This document shows positions 12,241-23,178 of a stretch of 64,000 bases of DNA, piece by piece (position 1 is the first letter of the stretch; the number at the start of each line of letters is the position of its first letter). The translations under genes were made by a program, and so were the position numbers. The notes under the pieces were generated by a model. It saw nothing but the letters and a program-made list of their open reading frames with translations. It was not told the DNA's origin and ran no database searches. Where the stretch lies: contig CALYLW010000976.1 in the NCBI GenBank assembly GCA_944989445.1, positions 248,001 through 312,000 on the forward strand, read 5' to 3'. The DNA is from Ampullaceana balthica. Lineage: Eukaryota; Mollusca; Gastropoda; Lymnaeidae.

Positions 12241-13084
12241 CAAACATGTAACATCTTGTAATAGTATTAGAATTTCTTGTTATATTTTAATACTTTCCTT
12301 TCTTTTACATTTGGACATTGTTGTATAGTAAGTTAAATTTAAAATTTAATTCTATAAAAGTATCAAATACGTTAGTATTTTAAAACAGTTTATTTTATTG
12401 ATTACCACTTTTAGTCTATGTGTCTATTTATAAAACAAAATAAACTTGTAGAAATATGAATTGTTTAACTGTTTTTATATTATTATTGTTTGTGTGTTTA
12501 TGTTTATTTATAAATGTATTTACATAAACGGACTTGTTTGTTGATATGACAATATGTGGGTGATGTGGTCATATGTGGATTTTGGTTTGCATTATTGTGG
12601 TGTGTGGGGAATGGATGGATCATGACCGAACGTGGTGTTACATATTGCACATATTAAGCCTTGTGCCCGCTTTATTCCGTGTACCCAAAAATTTTCCAAC
12701 GATGAAAGGAGTGTTAAGGCTTAAAAGACAATCAGACATACATTCATTTTTAAAAATATATTTATACAGATGATTACGATGTAAATTAACCGTTATCTTA
12801 ACGAGTTTCCTTGAATTTCCTTTCTTCGGAAATCATTGCAAACGGGTACGCTAGTATAAGATAAAAAATCGACAAACTGCTGGGAGACCCTCAGAAATTG
12901 ATGGTGTTGTAACTGTGGCGAAGATATTTGTTATAATGCGAGCATTTCATAAAATGATTTTTAGTATTGGCTTCTTTCAGAATGTTATTTTTTTAAAGCT
13001 CATATAAAATATTTATTGAAAAGGTTCTTTATCTCAGTATTAATATTACCATGATTGATTATTTGATGTATTGAAGTGACCTGT
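12241..13084. other. Non-coding AT-rich DNA
   Basis: No exon, RNA gene or transposon end could be supported. The 66-residue frame at 12,573-12,773 has no recognisable motif. Confidence 0.5.
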
Positions 13085-13478
13085 TCTCTCTAATGACGTC
13101 TTTAAGTATATTGATTGACCTGTTCTCTCTAATTACGTCTTTAAGTATATTGATTGACATGTTCTCTCTAATTACGTCTTTAAGTATATTGATTGACATG
13201 TTTTCTCTAATTACGTCTTTAAGTATATTGATTGACATGTTCTCTCTAATTACGTCTTTAAGTATATTGATTGACATGTTCTCTCTAATTACGTCTTTAA
13301 GTATATTGATTGACCTGTTCTCTCTAATTACGTCTTTAAGTATATTGATTGACATGTTCTCTCTAATTACGTCTTTAAGTATATTGATTGACATGTTCTC
13401 TCTAATTACGTCTTTAAGTATATTGATTGACCTGTTCTCTCTAAGTACGTCTTTAAGTATATTGATTGACATGAAGGT
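13085..13478. repeat. 39-bp minisatellite (about 10 units)
   Basis: Units contain ctctctaattacgtctttaa and gtatattgattgacatg. Because 39 is a multiple of three and neither strand has stops, both strands stay open (SLSILIDMFSLIT on plus, NILKDVIRENMSI on minus). The frames are treated as by-products. Confidence 0.95.
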
Positions 13479-13954
13479 TACCGTAATCAATTGTAGCTGA
13501 AATAGTTGAAATCGTTCTAAACCGCCTTCATCAAATGAAAACGTCAAGGAAAGAAACGGCTATGAGACATTTTTTGAAAACTTTTTAGTTATCCCCTTTA
13601 TCGTAAAGAGAATCAAAAATACAATTTTCTGAATTAGGTTTTAGGAAAAAATTTTGTATCTGACTCCATGAAAAATTCAAATCCATTTAGTTAATTTATA
13701 ACAAATATGTATAATTTTGACCTTTAAAACTTGAATATCTCAAAACTAAAAAAAAATGTGACATAGCCGTTTCTTCCCTTGAGCTCTTCAAATGGTTAAG
13801 ATAATATCTAAAATCATTGGTTAGTATTTTAAAAAAAGCTCAAGTAAGTAGCTTTTCTTTTTGTTTTGTTTATAAAACTATTGTCAGCAAGAAATGTATT
13901 GATTTATATATAATACCCTACGCCCTACATGATAACATATTTAGGTATCTATTT
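13479..13954. other. Non-coding DNA
   Basis: No supported gene. The sequence is AT-rich with many stops in all frames examined. It lies downstream of the last minus-strand exon found (14,191) and may be intron or 3' DNA of that gene. Confidence 0.45.
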
Positions 13955-14148
13955 GGACTACTGTTTATATAGATTATTGGATTACTGTTTAAATAGATTA
14001 TTGGGACTACTGTTTAAATAGATTATTGGGACTATTGTTTAAATAGATTATTGGGACTACTGTTTAAATAGATTATTGGACTACTGTTTAAATAGATTAT
14101 TGGGACTACTGTTTAAATAGATTATTGGGACCATTGTTTAAATAGAGA
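13955..14148. repeat. 25-bp minisatellite (about 7 units)
   Basis: Units of gattattgggactactgttt plus aaata. It lies just outside the donor of the minus-strand exon at 14,191-14,331, so it is probably intronic. Confidence 0.9.
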
Positions 14149-14190
14149 AACCCGTGTAACAATGTTAGGAAATTAGATCGACAGACTTAC

Positions 14191-14331
14191 CAGTAATCGA
14201 CAGAGCAATAAAAGGAGGTAAAGTTTGGTCTTATTGTTTCTTCAAACATTTGGCCCAACATATCACAGAAGTTCTCATCTCTTACAGCGATAGACCTAGT
14301 GTTCATACAAAGCAGCAGTTGTTCCAAGTAA
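14191..14331 (-). CDS. Exon of unidentified gene (downstream exon)
   Basis: Read on the minus strand, attttacag is followed by 141 nt open in one frame and then gtaagtc. It encodes 46 full residues starting YLEQLLLCMNTRSIAVRDEN and ending TSFYCSVDY, with one leading and two trailing bases. The leading phase matches the donor phase of the exon at 18,450, which ends two bases into a codon, so the two can be joined in frame. Composition is protein-like (many charged residues, four cysteines), unlike the surrounding AT-rich DNA. I do not recognise the family. The exon downstream of 14,191 was not found, so the gene may be incomplete here. Confidence 0.6.
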
Positions 14332-14716
14332 CTGTAAAATAAACAATGGAGTCGAGAGTTTCTACTAATTCAATTGTAATAATAAATGAACAAACGGAGA
14401 TGACGTCATGGTTTCGAGTTTTTTGTGTGCTAATATTTGAGAAAATGTATTTAATTTGTCAATAGCAACCAAGATGATCATACAAAAACACTTAAAAATT
14501 GTGTTTTTCCAAGTGCGACACAAAAGAAATAAAGAACTAAATGGCTATTTTGTATTTATTTGACTATTTGAGTATTAGGAAAACTGATATTTTCGGTTGT
14601 CATATTGCTAGAGGATGAAAGGTTTGAAGACTTCATTGATTTAAGACAGAAAATAAAAACATAAAAAATTTAATGGTGAAGGAATTTTTTTATTGATTTC
14701 CAAACATTGTGTATAA
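14332..14716. other. Non-coding DNA (probable intron)
   Basis: AT-rich with stops in all frames examined. It lies in the intron inferred between the minus-strand exons at 14.3 and 18.45 kb. Confidence 0.4.
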
Positions 14717-15130
14717 TGTATTTATCATAACATCAATGTCCATGTATTGTGTGATCCATATCGAGGCTTCTCATTCGACGTGTATGTCTTAAGTTCACCG
14801 ATGGTTTATAACTGGGATCGTCCTGTCAACTACGAGTGGGCGTCAAAAATATGTTTACAGTCTCAGTCGGTGATTAGAAGGATAGAAAGAAACGACACGG
14901 AGCTAAGAAATAGCCGACAGAAACTTGTCCTCTCCGAAAGATGGGATCTTGACCACACAATTCAGGAATGTCATTCTTTCTTCCAATCGCCTCTTTACTT
15001 TGCCACCAGCACTAATCTCAGATTGTGTTTATTACCAGATGGTGATCCATTAAAAGCAACCTTAAGAAAAACTAAAATCTTAATATCGGCCTCAATAAAA
15101 GCTTTAAACACTCTCCATCAATGTTGGTAA
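14717..15130 (+). other. Unidentified open frame, protein-like
   Basis: A frame stays open from about 14,717 to the TAA at 15,128, with no good ATG at its start (the first Met codon in frame is internal). It contains YNWDRPVNYEWASKI and SERWDLDHTIQECHSFFQSP, and base composition is more balanced than the flanks. The opposite strand is full of stops here. It ends just before a (TA)n run. It could be an exon fragment, a retrocopy, or part of a transposon captured in the intron of the minus-strand gene. No family was recognised. Confidence 0.35.
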
Positions 15131-15524
15131 TATATATATATATATATATGTATATAAACGAGTATGTTATTATACCGGGATGCGTATAGTATTGACAAGA
15201 TGTCACAGAACAACGAACGTTTCGTCAGAGAGACTTGCTAAACAAATTGACCAAAACAAATAAATCTAATAACATGAAATTAAAACCTAGCTGTGGTGTT
15301 ATCCAATGCCTGAAAGGGCAGTAAGGGAAGAGAGTGGAATAGATGTTAAATGGCTAATAGGAGAGAGCAGGCGTGACGGATCTTTAACATGTCAGTTAGA
15401 ATAAAACATTCATCCCATGTGGTGCAAGGGGTCCATATTCTTGAATAAGTCTATTCTCCAAACTGACTGCCCCAAATGTCAAACTTTGAGAAGTTCTCTT
15501 GATACAATCCCACTCCACTATTGG

Positions 15525-17200
15525 TTGAGTCATTAGATCACTTACTCCAAACAATATCACATATAATAAATGAAAGTCTAACATCAGGTACTCTTCCAAC
15601 CTTATGTAAATTTGTTTTAATTAAACCCTTCCTGAAAAAACAATGATTGGATCGAAACAATTTAAACAACTATCGACCTGTGTCCAATATTTCATTTTTA
15701 TCTAAGGTCATTGAAAAACGTGTCTTAAAACAACTTTTTGCTTATCTTAACGACCACACTCTTCTAAGTCCCAATCAGTCGACCTACATACGTTCTCACA
15801 GCACAGAGACCACCCTGTTGAAGGTAACAAATGACCTCCTACTCGCACTAGACAGGGGGGAAATCTCTATATTGGTCCTCTTAGATCTTAGTGCTGCTTT
15901 TGACACCGTTGACCATCAAACATTGCTAAAAACCCTGCAAAATTATTTTGGAATTTCTGGCTCAGTTCTGCTTGGTTTCAATAATACTTATCAAACAGAT
16001 CACAGGTTTTATCAGTAGATGGCTGTATCTCTCACAGAGCTAACTTGGTTTATGGTGTTCCTCAGGGCTCCGTTTTGGGTCCGGTACTTTTCGTGCTGTT
16101 GACAAGGTCACTATTTATACTGCTCGAAAAGCATTTAGTTAAAAACCAATCATTTACAGATGATACCCAGCTTTCCCCTAACACTGATCCATCTGATATG
16201 GACTTCACTGTCAAATTGATGCAAGAGTGCATTGGGGAAGTAAAGTCTTGGATGACTTTCTCCAGCTCAAACTGAATGATGACAAGACAGAAGCACTTCT
16301 ATTCTGCAACAATAAATCACGCAGTACTTTTTTCTTTCCAAATTCTATTCAGGTGGCTAGTTCTGATATACTGTTCAAAACATCGACTAGGAATATTGGC
16401 TGCATTATTTCTGACAATATGTCTACCAACAACTTCATCAATCACATCTGTCGCTCTGCCTACACCGCCATTCGTCAGATTAGCTCAATCCGTCATTACT
16501 TAACAGTTAGTGCCGCAAAAACTCTAGTCTGTGCTCTTGAACTAGCTCGTATGGATTACTGCAATTCTCTTCTGTCAGGTGAGGTAAAACAATGCATTGA
16601 AAAACTACAGAAAGTTCAAAATTCAGCTGCCAGATTAGTTCTAAAGGCAAAAAAAAACATGATCATATTGCTCCGCTACTTTACGCACTTCATTGGCTAT
16701 CTATACAAGCCCGAATTGATTACAAACTGACCGTTCTCTTTCACAACTTCTTTTCTGATTCATGCCCTTCCTATCTTACTGAGCTTCTGTCGGTCTACTC
16801 AAGTCGTCAGCTACGCTCTCCTGCAGACACGCGCATTCTCTGCGTTTCTAAGACACGAAATAAAACATTTGGCGAAAGGTCATTCTCTTTTTGTGCAGCC
16901 AAACAATGGATTTCTCTACCATTACAAATCCGGAGTATTTCATCTACCTAGTCCTTCAAGACTGCACTTCAGACGCATCTTTTCAAAATTTATTTTCAAA
17001 ATTAAAGAAACACTATTTCGTTTTAATGATTAACGTAGCTTATGTGTATTGTACTGTTATTTATGTGGTTATTATGAAAATAATGTATATTTAAATTATT
17101 ATATGTATGTTATTATCTCCATGTAAAGTGCTGTGAGCCCGGCTCCTTGCTAGGAAACAGCGCTATAAACATTAGCAATTTATTATTATTATTATTATTA
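15525..17200 (+). mobile_element. L2/CR1-type LINE relic with reverse transcriptase
   Basis: A non-LTR retrotransposon truncated at its 5' side. Reading frames 15,647-16,018, 16,045-16,275 and 16,227-16,730 successively give reverse transcriptase blocks: NNYRPVSNISFLSK, LLDLSAAFDTVDHQ, YGVPQGSVLGPVLF and the catalytic-loop region FTDDTQL, then KSWMTFSSSN and MDYCNSLLSGE of the C-terminal part. The usual FADD of this group reads FTDD. Several frameshifts separate the frames, so the copy is dead. In-frame remains upstream (about 15,525-15,640) extend the RT N-terminus. The 3' end (ctgtgagcccggctccttgc, then gcgctataaa and a TTATTATTA run to 17,200) is typical of L2/CR1-like elements. Exact clade is an inference. 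Confidence 0.9.
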
Positions 17201-18449
17201 AGTTGTTGAGTACACTCCCCGCCAATGGCCCAGGCTACACTAGATGGACTTGATCGAACTTTGGTATACAAAAAATGGATGGCTGATATTTAAAAACTAT
17301 AGGGCTTTGCAACCCTGGTGTCAAAATGTTAGTCGTTGTTATTGATGGACCCATCTTTATGAGATGTTTTACCTGGGTTTTCGAACACTTCCCGAATCCT
17401 ACCTCAACGCAGCACAGTCCGGGTATTGTGCTAGTGGAAAATATAATAAAGTATATAGAATAGATTATGTTGTAAGAGTTTTTATTTTCTATGTTTGACC
17501 CCCCCCCCACCAGCTTTCATATTAATTCTTAACCATTTCGATTATTCCGAGTAGATATTCTTTTTTTATGTGGACAATTTGTTCTCATTCGAACAGAAGC
17601 ATGTGCTTCAACACGTTTTTGCGAGATAATTTTTCCCATCTCTTCGGTCCCTGGAAAATCTTATAGTCACTTTTCACCCTCTCTTCCTTTTGGGTCTATG
17701 TTCATGGCCTTTGTAAAGGGGCCGTCTCTACTTTATTCAATTGTATTACATGATCTTTAAATAAAGTTTAAAATGTCATATTTCTTTAAAAAATTATTTA
17801 ATTTTTCTAATTAAGTTTTTTTTAAAAATTATATTTTAAGTAAAAAGAGTAAACATTCAATTGTACAAGAGAGCAACTCTTGGGATCAAGAATGGGTTCT
17901 ATGTCAGTATTCTAGCACTCACCGATGATTTTTATACCTGTCTGACTAGAGCGCTCTTGTAAAAATAGGTGGCAATATACCAATATAAACACAATGCTAA
18001 GAATTAAAAAAACTAGTTTAAAAAAAAGATTTAAAAACTTCATTAATTGTTTCGAATTAAAATTAAAGTGTGTGAAGTTGGAGAAATACAAATCATAAGA
18101 TTAAAAACCCTGACTGACAAACAGAACAAGTCAGATAAAGGGATGTAATAAAATCGGACCTTCATTGCAAACGCCTTGTGGCACTGTCTTGCGGAAAAAT
18201 CTTTAAAATCTGTTGTGATGTATAAACTATTTAGTATCTAAGTTTTAACATTTTAGAACAAAAATTTGTTTAAAAAATTATTAACCGTTTTACTGCATGT
18301 TGAATGGAACGCTTTAATAATAATCGAAAGTGTATGCATCCTTAAAATTGTTCTCACATAACACTTCTTTAAGACAGGTAATCATCTGGAAATAATTTTA
18401 TCGTTAAAGACAAAAAATTATTCAGATAAAGGTAAACATGAATTCTTAC
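17201..18449. other. Non-coding DNA (probable intron)
   Basis: Nothing firmly identifiable. The 91-residue minus-strand frame at 17,235-17,510 (with SITTTNILTPGLQSPIVFKY) has no known motif and ends in a run of C. It lies within the inferred intron of the minus-strand gene. Confidence 0.4.
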
Positions 18450-18567
18450 TTGCAATTCTCCTTTCTCTTGGCCATGATATCAATGATTTCCAAGTAATAC
18501 ACATAATTTTGGTAATTAGTGTTTCGACAAGTCTGCATCAAATCAAACGCTCCAAGAGAGATGCCGG

Positions 18568-18725
18568 TGTAACAGGCCAGATTAAACCCCCGACCAGAAT
18601 ATACCCGGGTATAATCTGGCCTAGGCCAGAATATACCCCGGGGGTTAAACTGGCCTAGGCCAGATTATACCCCTCCAGGCCAGAATATACCCCTTTGACA
18701 ACATGAGGATATATAGTAAAAAATT
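18568..18725 (+). repeat. Left terminal inverted repeat of Ginger-like element
   Basis: About 158 bp pairing with 22,204-22,360. It contains several copies of ggccagaatataccc in alternating orientation (tctggcctaggccaga palindromes), so each end is itself able to fold. Confidence 0.9.
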
Positions 18726-19258
18726 ATTGAATGACTATATAGACATTCTATTAGAGTTTTAGCTATGTCAGAGAAGTTAAACTCATTTCTTAAGTAGGAA
18801 AGATGTTTTATTAACGATAAAATAACAATAATAAAATAATTTCTTTTATTACGATGTCTGTAAGGACGGTAACTTTTTATCTTAAGTGACAGTCTACACA
18901 AGTATAGATGGAATCAGCTTTTTTTTTAATTTTAAAGTTGAATGATTCAAACAATACATGAATTGATTATTTTTTAAAAAAGTAATTTAAGCGCGATAGG
19001 GACTATAGTTGTAGCTTTTCAAACATTTGCGAATATTTTTTTCGTGTACCTCGCTTATTAATAAAATCATTTTTGTTTAATTATTTTGAGTATGCCAATA
19101 AAGATTTGTTTAAAGTATTGAATTAAATTATGCATGAATGTTTTTTTTCTCGCATACATTTTAAATGTTACTGGCAACCATGGTTTAGGGCTATCTTCAT
19201 TTTGTTTTTTTTAAAGAAACATATGGCGCTTTCCCTTTTTAAAAAATCTATCAGAATC

Positions 19259-19833
19259 AAGGCCGTACCCAGACTTTTTTAAGGGGGGTTCGCAAACTTG
19301 TCGCGAAAGCATTTCATGTTAAGATAAGACAAACCTCTCATAACGAGCACCTCTGATAACGAGATTTTCGCATAACGAGCAATATTTTCATGGAAAAAGT
19401 TGGTCCCTTAACGAGCGAAGATTCGCATAACGAGAGACCCAGAAAGGGAAACTCCCTTTTTCTTGGAAATTCATTAGTGAGGCGGCACTTCCGCCCTGAT
19501 ATTATTATTTTGTGTTAAGCACGCGGTCTGTTAGCGTATTGTTTTCGTGTTTGATCAACAGTTTTTACAAATTTTGTTATAATATGATCACTAGGTTTAA
19601 AGCATAAATGCTGCAGTGTGTGTATACTACCAAAGGGGCCTCTCGCAGAATATGCGCTTGAACTCCTGATGCAGCGTCCGACATAGATGCAGCGCCATCA
19701 TAACACTGGTTCCTCATATTCTGTAGCGGGATCCCCAAATCTCTTAATAATGTCAAGATCTATTTTTTACAAAAAGGGCACACATTCGCAAAAGGGGGTT
19801 CGTTCGAACATACGAACCCGCCCTGCGTACGGC
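19259..19833. mobile_element. Nested small DNA transposon
   Basis: The ends are inverted: aaggccgtacccaga with gggggttcgcaaac at the left, and gggggttcgttcg with cctgcgtacggccatg at the right. Repeated cataacgagc motifs lie at 19,340-19,430. No coding sequence was seen. It sits inside the Ginger-like element. The family is uncertain. Confidence 0.55.
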
Positions 19834-20261
19834 CATGAGAATATACACTGATCTGCAAAATAGTTAAAAGAATAGGGCGCCTAAAGTGTTGGAAACATCG
19901 TTTGACTTTACCCCATGTTGCTTGTCGTATTTCCGAACCTTTATCTGTAGCTCGTTTCCCTTTGCGGCGTCTTAAGACATTCAAAAGAAACCTTTGTTCC
20001 AGTAACGCAAATTATTGTTATTTTTTAAATCAGTGCAATTCATTTTTACCTGTGTTACCATTAAAACAGTACGGTCATCCTTATTGGATTTCGCCAATGT
20101 TGGATTGTCTGCTTTCCATGCATTTATCTATTGTTATGAAGCACGGATTGCGTTCCGTTTAACTTGTATTCAAAAGAACCTCTGATCTGGTCTTGCCTTA
20201 TTATTTTATTTTAAACCAGCATAATTTCTTTTGAAAGGCGTAAATATAAATCATGGAACCC

Positions 20262-20760
20262 TGATGGATTGGTCCCTACCTCGTGGTAGAATCATTAAAG
20301 AAGGGAAGAGTGTAGCTAAAGAATATCTTATCTTATCTTATCTGTTACAGCTCTTTCTATACAGAAGATTGTTGCGTCCTACGCTATCTATGGTTTGTGT
20401 TTAGTCCTGCATTTTTATTAGAGATTTAAATGTTGATAAAGTGTTGGTTTTCCTGGTTTCATCAGGCAACCCATTCCACGTCCGAATTCCGGACTGGAAG
20501 AACGAAAATTTGTATGTGTTTGTTCTTGCATACGAATAAGAAAGGTGTTTTTATCCTTATGTCTATCTGAGGGTTGTATTAAGTTATCTTTGTGTTGTAT
20601 TTCTAAATTAGAATTAATTGCTTTATGTATGATTACTACTTTGCTCTTGGTTCTTCTATCCTCTAGTGTTTCAAGGTTTAATGATTTAACTAATGGTGTT
20701 ATTCGTGTCAGTTTTAAATATTATCCAGTAATGAATCTGGCAGCTCTTTTTTGAATTTGT
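20262..20760. mobile_element. Interspersed repeat copy (SINE-related)
   Basis: The segment from cttatcttatctgttacagc through gaatcc/ttccggac to gtgtttgttcttgcatacg matches 24,475-24,750 closely, and matches 21,475-21,815 in reverse orientation. All carry tctatacagaagatt followed by gcgtccta, which in inverse form (cttctgtatagaagtagcgt) also ends the SINE at 25,171. Confidence 0.7.
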
Positions 20761-21249
20761 TCTAGTTTATCAATGCTTTCTTTGGTGGATGGGTCCCATA
20801 CAGAAGATATCGACTGACAAAATACTAAGAAACACCGATAATGTCAGTAACGTAAATATTTACAGCAATTAACAGGTTTCTTCATCCAATCAGTTCCCTG
20901 ATGACTCTGTTAAAGGTAATGTCAATGGGAGCATACAACAAAAGGAACAAGAAAGCACAGGTGAAGAAACAGATATCATCGTGATATAACCTGTCTCAAA
21001 ACAAATGCAGTTTAGGACTTTTAACCCACTAACAATTTCAAGAAGAAAGCGTCTTAGAACAACTCTTGGCCTTACTTTTGACAAGTTTGTATATTATGGC
21101 CGCAATCGAGATCTTGATCAACCGAGGTGTACATATTAAAAAGGGGAAGGAAGGTTACTTCAGGGCCCTGAGCTACATTCTGACAGGAACAGAGGACAAC
21201 CATTTCCTCCTTAGTGATAAAGTAATTCAACACGTGAACAATGGCAATA

Positions 21250-21475
21250 CATAACAATTACATAACAACTACATGACAACTACATAGCAACTACATAACA
21301 ACTACATAACAACCACATAACTACATAACAACTACATGACAACTACATAAAAACTACATAACTACATAACAACTACATAACAACTACATGACAATTACAT
21401 GACAACTACATGACAACTACATTACAACTACATTACTACTACATAACAACCACGTAACAACTACATAACAACTTG
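21250..21475. repeat. 11-bp-type ACTACATAACA minisatellite
   Basis: Irregular repeats of aactacataac and aactacatgac within the Ginger-like element. Confidence 0.9.
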
Positions 21476-21815
21476 AATCAAAGTGGGGAATGGGTTGGCT
21501 GAGGAAACCAGGAAAACCAACACTATCAACATTAAAAACCAACTCTATCAACATTAAAAACCAACTCTATCAACATTAAAAACCAACTCTATCAACATTA
21601 AAAACCAACTCTATCAACATTTAAAACCAACACTATCAACATTTAAAACCAACACTATCAACATTTAAAACCAACACTATAAACATTTGAAACTAACACT
21701 ATCAACCTTTAAAACTCTAATACAAATTCAAAACTAGATATAAACTTATGTTAAGCGTAGGACGTAAAAATCTTCTGTATAGAAGTAGCGTCTGTAAATG
21801 ATAAGATAAGATCAT
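21476..21815. mobile_element. Interspersed repeat copy (reverse) with 22-bp minisatellite
   Basis: This is the reverse-oriented copy of the 20,262-20,760 repeat. Its centre (21,505-21,720) is expanded into about nine units of accaactctatcaacattaa type, period 22, evidently grown from the sequence that reads gtttttaatgttgataaag-like in the other copies. Confidence 0.8.
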
Positions 21816-22203
21816 GGTAAGGAATCCAAAGTGTTCGCACGCGTTTGAGAAGCAACAAATGAAACCACTCGTAACTTATTTTTTTAAAAAAATAATCATG
21901 TAGTCTTGATTAAGTTAATGTTAAATAAAAACAACAACAAAAAAAAACTCTGATTTCATATATATTTGAATACACTGTAACTTTTGATCTTGAATGGTCG
22001 AAATTATATAAGATTTCATATTTTAAAAACGAGACAACGACATCATCATTTTCAAATAAAATTTAATGATCCTTTCAATCATCGTAAAATATATTATAAT
22101 TTTTATTTTATTTTAATTAAAACAATTTTGCTACTTAAGAAAATAGTTTTATTTCTTTGACAGAGCTAAAACATGAAGAGAAAGTCTAAAAAGTCATTCA
22201 TCC

Positions 22204-22360
22204 ATTTTTTACTATATATCCCCATGTTGTCAAAGGGGTATATTCTGGCCTGAGGGGGTATATTCTGGCCTAGGCCAGTTTAACCCCGGGGGTATATTCT
22301 GGCCTAGGCCAGATTATACCCGGGTATATTCTGGTCAGGGGTTTAATCTGGCCTGTTACA
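22204..22360 (-). repeat. Right terminal inverted repeat of Ginger-like element
   Basis: Reverse complement of 18,568-18,725 with a handful of changes and ending TGTTACA against the CCGG duplication. The inner limit is near ccattttttactatatatcc. Confidence 0.9.
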
Positions 22361-22669
22361 CCGGGAATAATTTCACATTGAAACTGAATCCCGTAACAAC
22401 CTGAAGATTGAAAAGAATGTAAAATTTCAACTTGACTTTATTCGAAGTAAAATCCATTTCAGTCTACATATTTTAATGATTTAGTTAGAAGAAAACAAAC
22501 GTAAATAAATTATCGTTTTCTTATTATTAAAAGTCATTAACAACTTTACAAACATCATGTTAAAAAAAAATATAAAAAAATATTTTAAAAAAGACTTCAG
22601 TAAAAACTTGATCTGTCCTAAATCGATACCGGAACAAACCAAATATTGACAGTATACAGTCTGCCAAAT

Positions 22670-23178
22670 ATCAACAACCAACACATTTCTCTCTGTGCCG
22701 CTATATGTCTGCCATATATCAACAACCAACACATTTCTCTCTGTGCCGCTATATGTCTGCCATATATCAACAACCAACTCATTTCTCTCTGTGCCGCTAT
22801 ATGTCTGTTATATATCAACCACCAACTTATTTCTCTCTGTGCCGCTATATGTCTGTCATATATCAACCACCAACTCATTTCTCTCTGTGCCGCTATATGT
22901 CTGTCATATATCAACCACCAACTCATTTCTCTCTGTGCCGCTATATGTCTGTCATATATCAACCACCAACTCATTTCTCTCTGTGCCGCTATATGTCTGT
23001 CATATATCAACCACCAACTCGTTTCTCTCTGTGCCGCTATATGTCTGCCATATATCAACCACCAACTCATTTCTCTCTGTGCCGCTACATGTCTGTCATA
23101 TATCAACCACCAACTCATTTCTCTCTGTGCCGCTATATGTCTGTCATATATCAACCACCAACTCATTTCTCTCTGCCG
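22670..23178. repeat. 48-bp minisatellite (about 10.5 units)
   Basis: Units contain atttctctctgtgccgctat and atgtctgtcatatatcaacc. The period is divisible by three and all six frames are largely stop-free, giving overlapping frames of 179-193 residues on both strands. None is accepted as a gene. Its sequence is unrelated to the 48-bp array at 4.4 kb. Confidence 0.96.

Larger units (their letters stand above)
18568..22360. mobile_element. Ginger1-like non-autonomous DNA transposon
   Basis: The element is 3,793 bp, starts TGTAACAGGCC and ends GGCCTGTTACA, and is flanked on both sides by CCGG (18,564-18,567 and 22,361-22,364). Its terminal inverted repeats are about 158 bp and nearly identical. 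From family knowledge, Ginger1 elements begin TGT and prefer CCGG with 4-bp target duplications, which fits. No integrase or transposase was found: the interior is filled with another transposon, SINE pieces and minisatellites, so it is non-autonomous. It lies inside a coding exon of the minus-strand gene. Confidence 0.75.
18450..22400 (-). pseudogene. Exon of unidentified gene, split by a transposon
   Basis: The minus-strand exon consists of 22,400-22,361 plus 18,563-18,450, separated by a 3.8-kb transposon. Read without the insert it is 154 nt, flanked by tttcaatcttcag and a gtaagaat donor, and gives 50 residues in one frame: CYGIQFQCEIIPG before the insertion and ISLGAFDLMQTCRNTNYQNY after it. 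It ends two bases into a codon, matching the next exon at 14,331-14,191. Reading continuity exactly across the CCGG target site shows that this was a real exon before insertion. I do not recognise the protein. The allele is presumably inactivated unless the element is removed or skipped at RNA level. Confidence 0.62.

Noticed and set aside
11684..12328. Overlapping plus-strand frames of 148-214 residues
   Set aside because: They are read-through of the 52-bp repeat in three frames, with no start context or non-repeat coding.
13059..13547. 162-residue minus-strand repeat frame and its plus-strand partner
   Set aside because: Explained by the 39-bp array, open on both strands.
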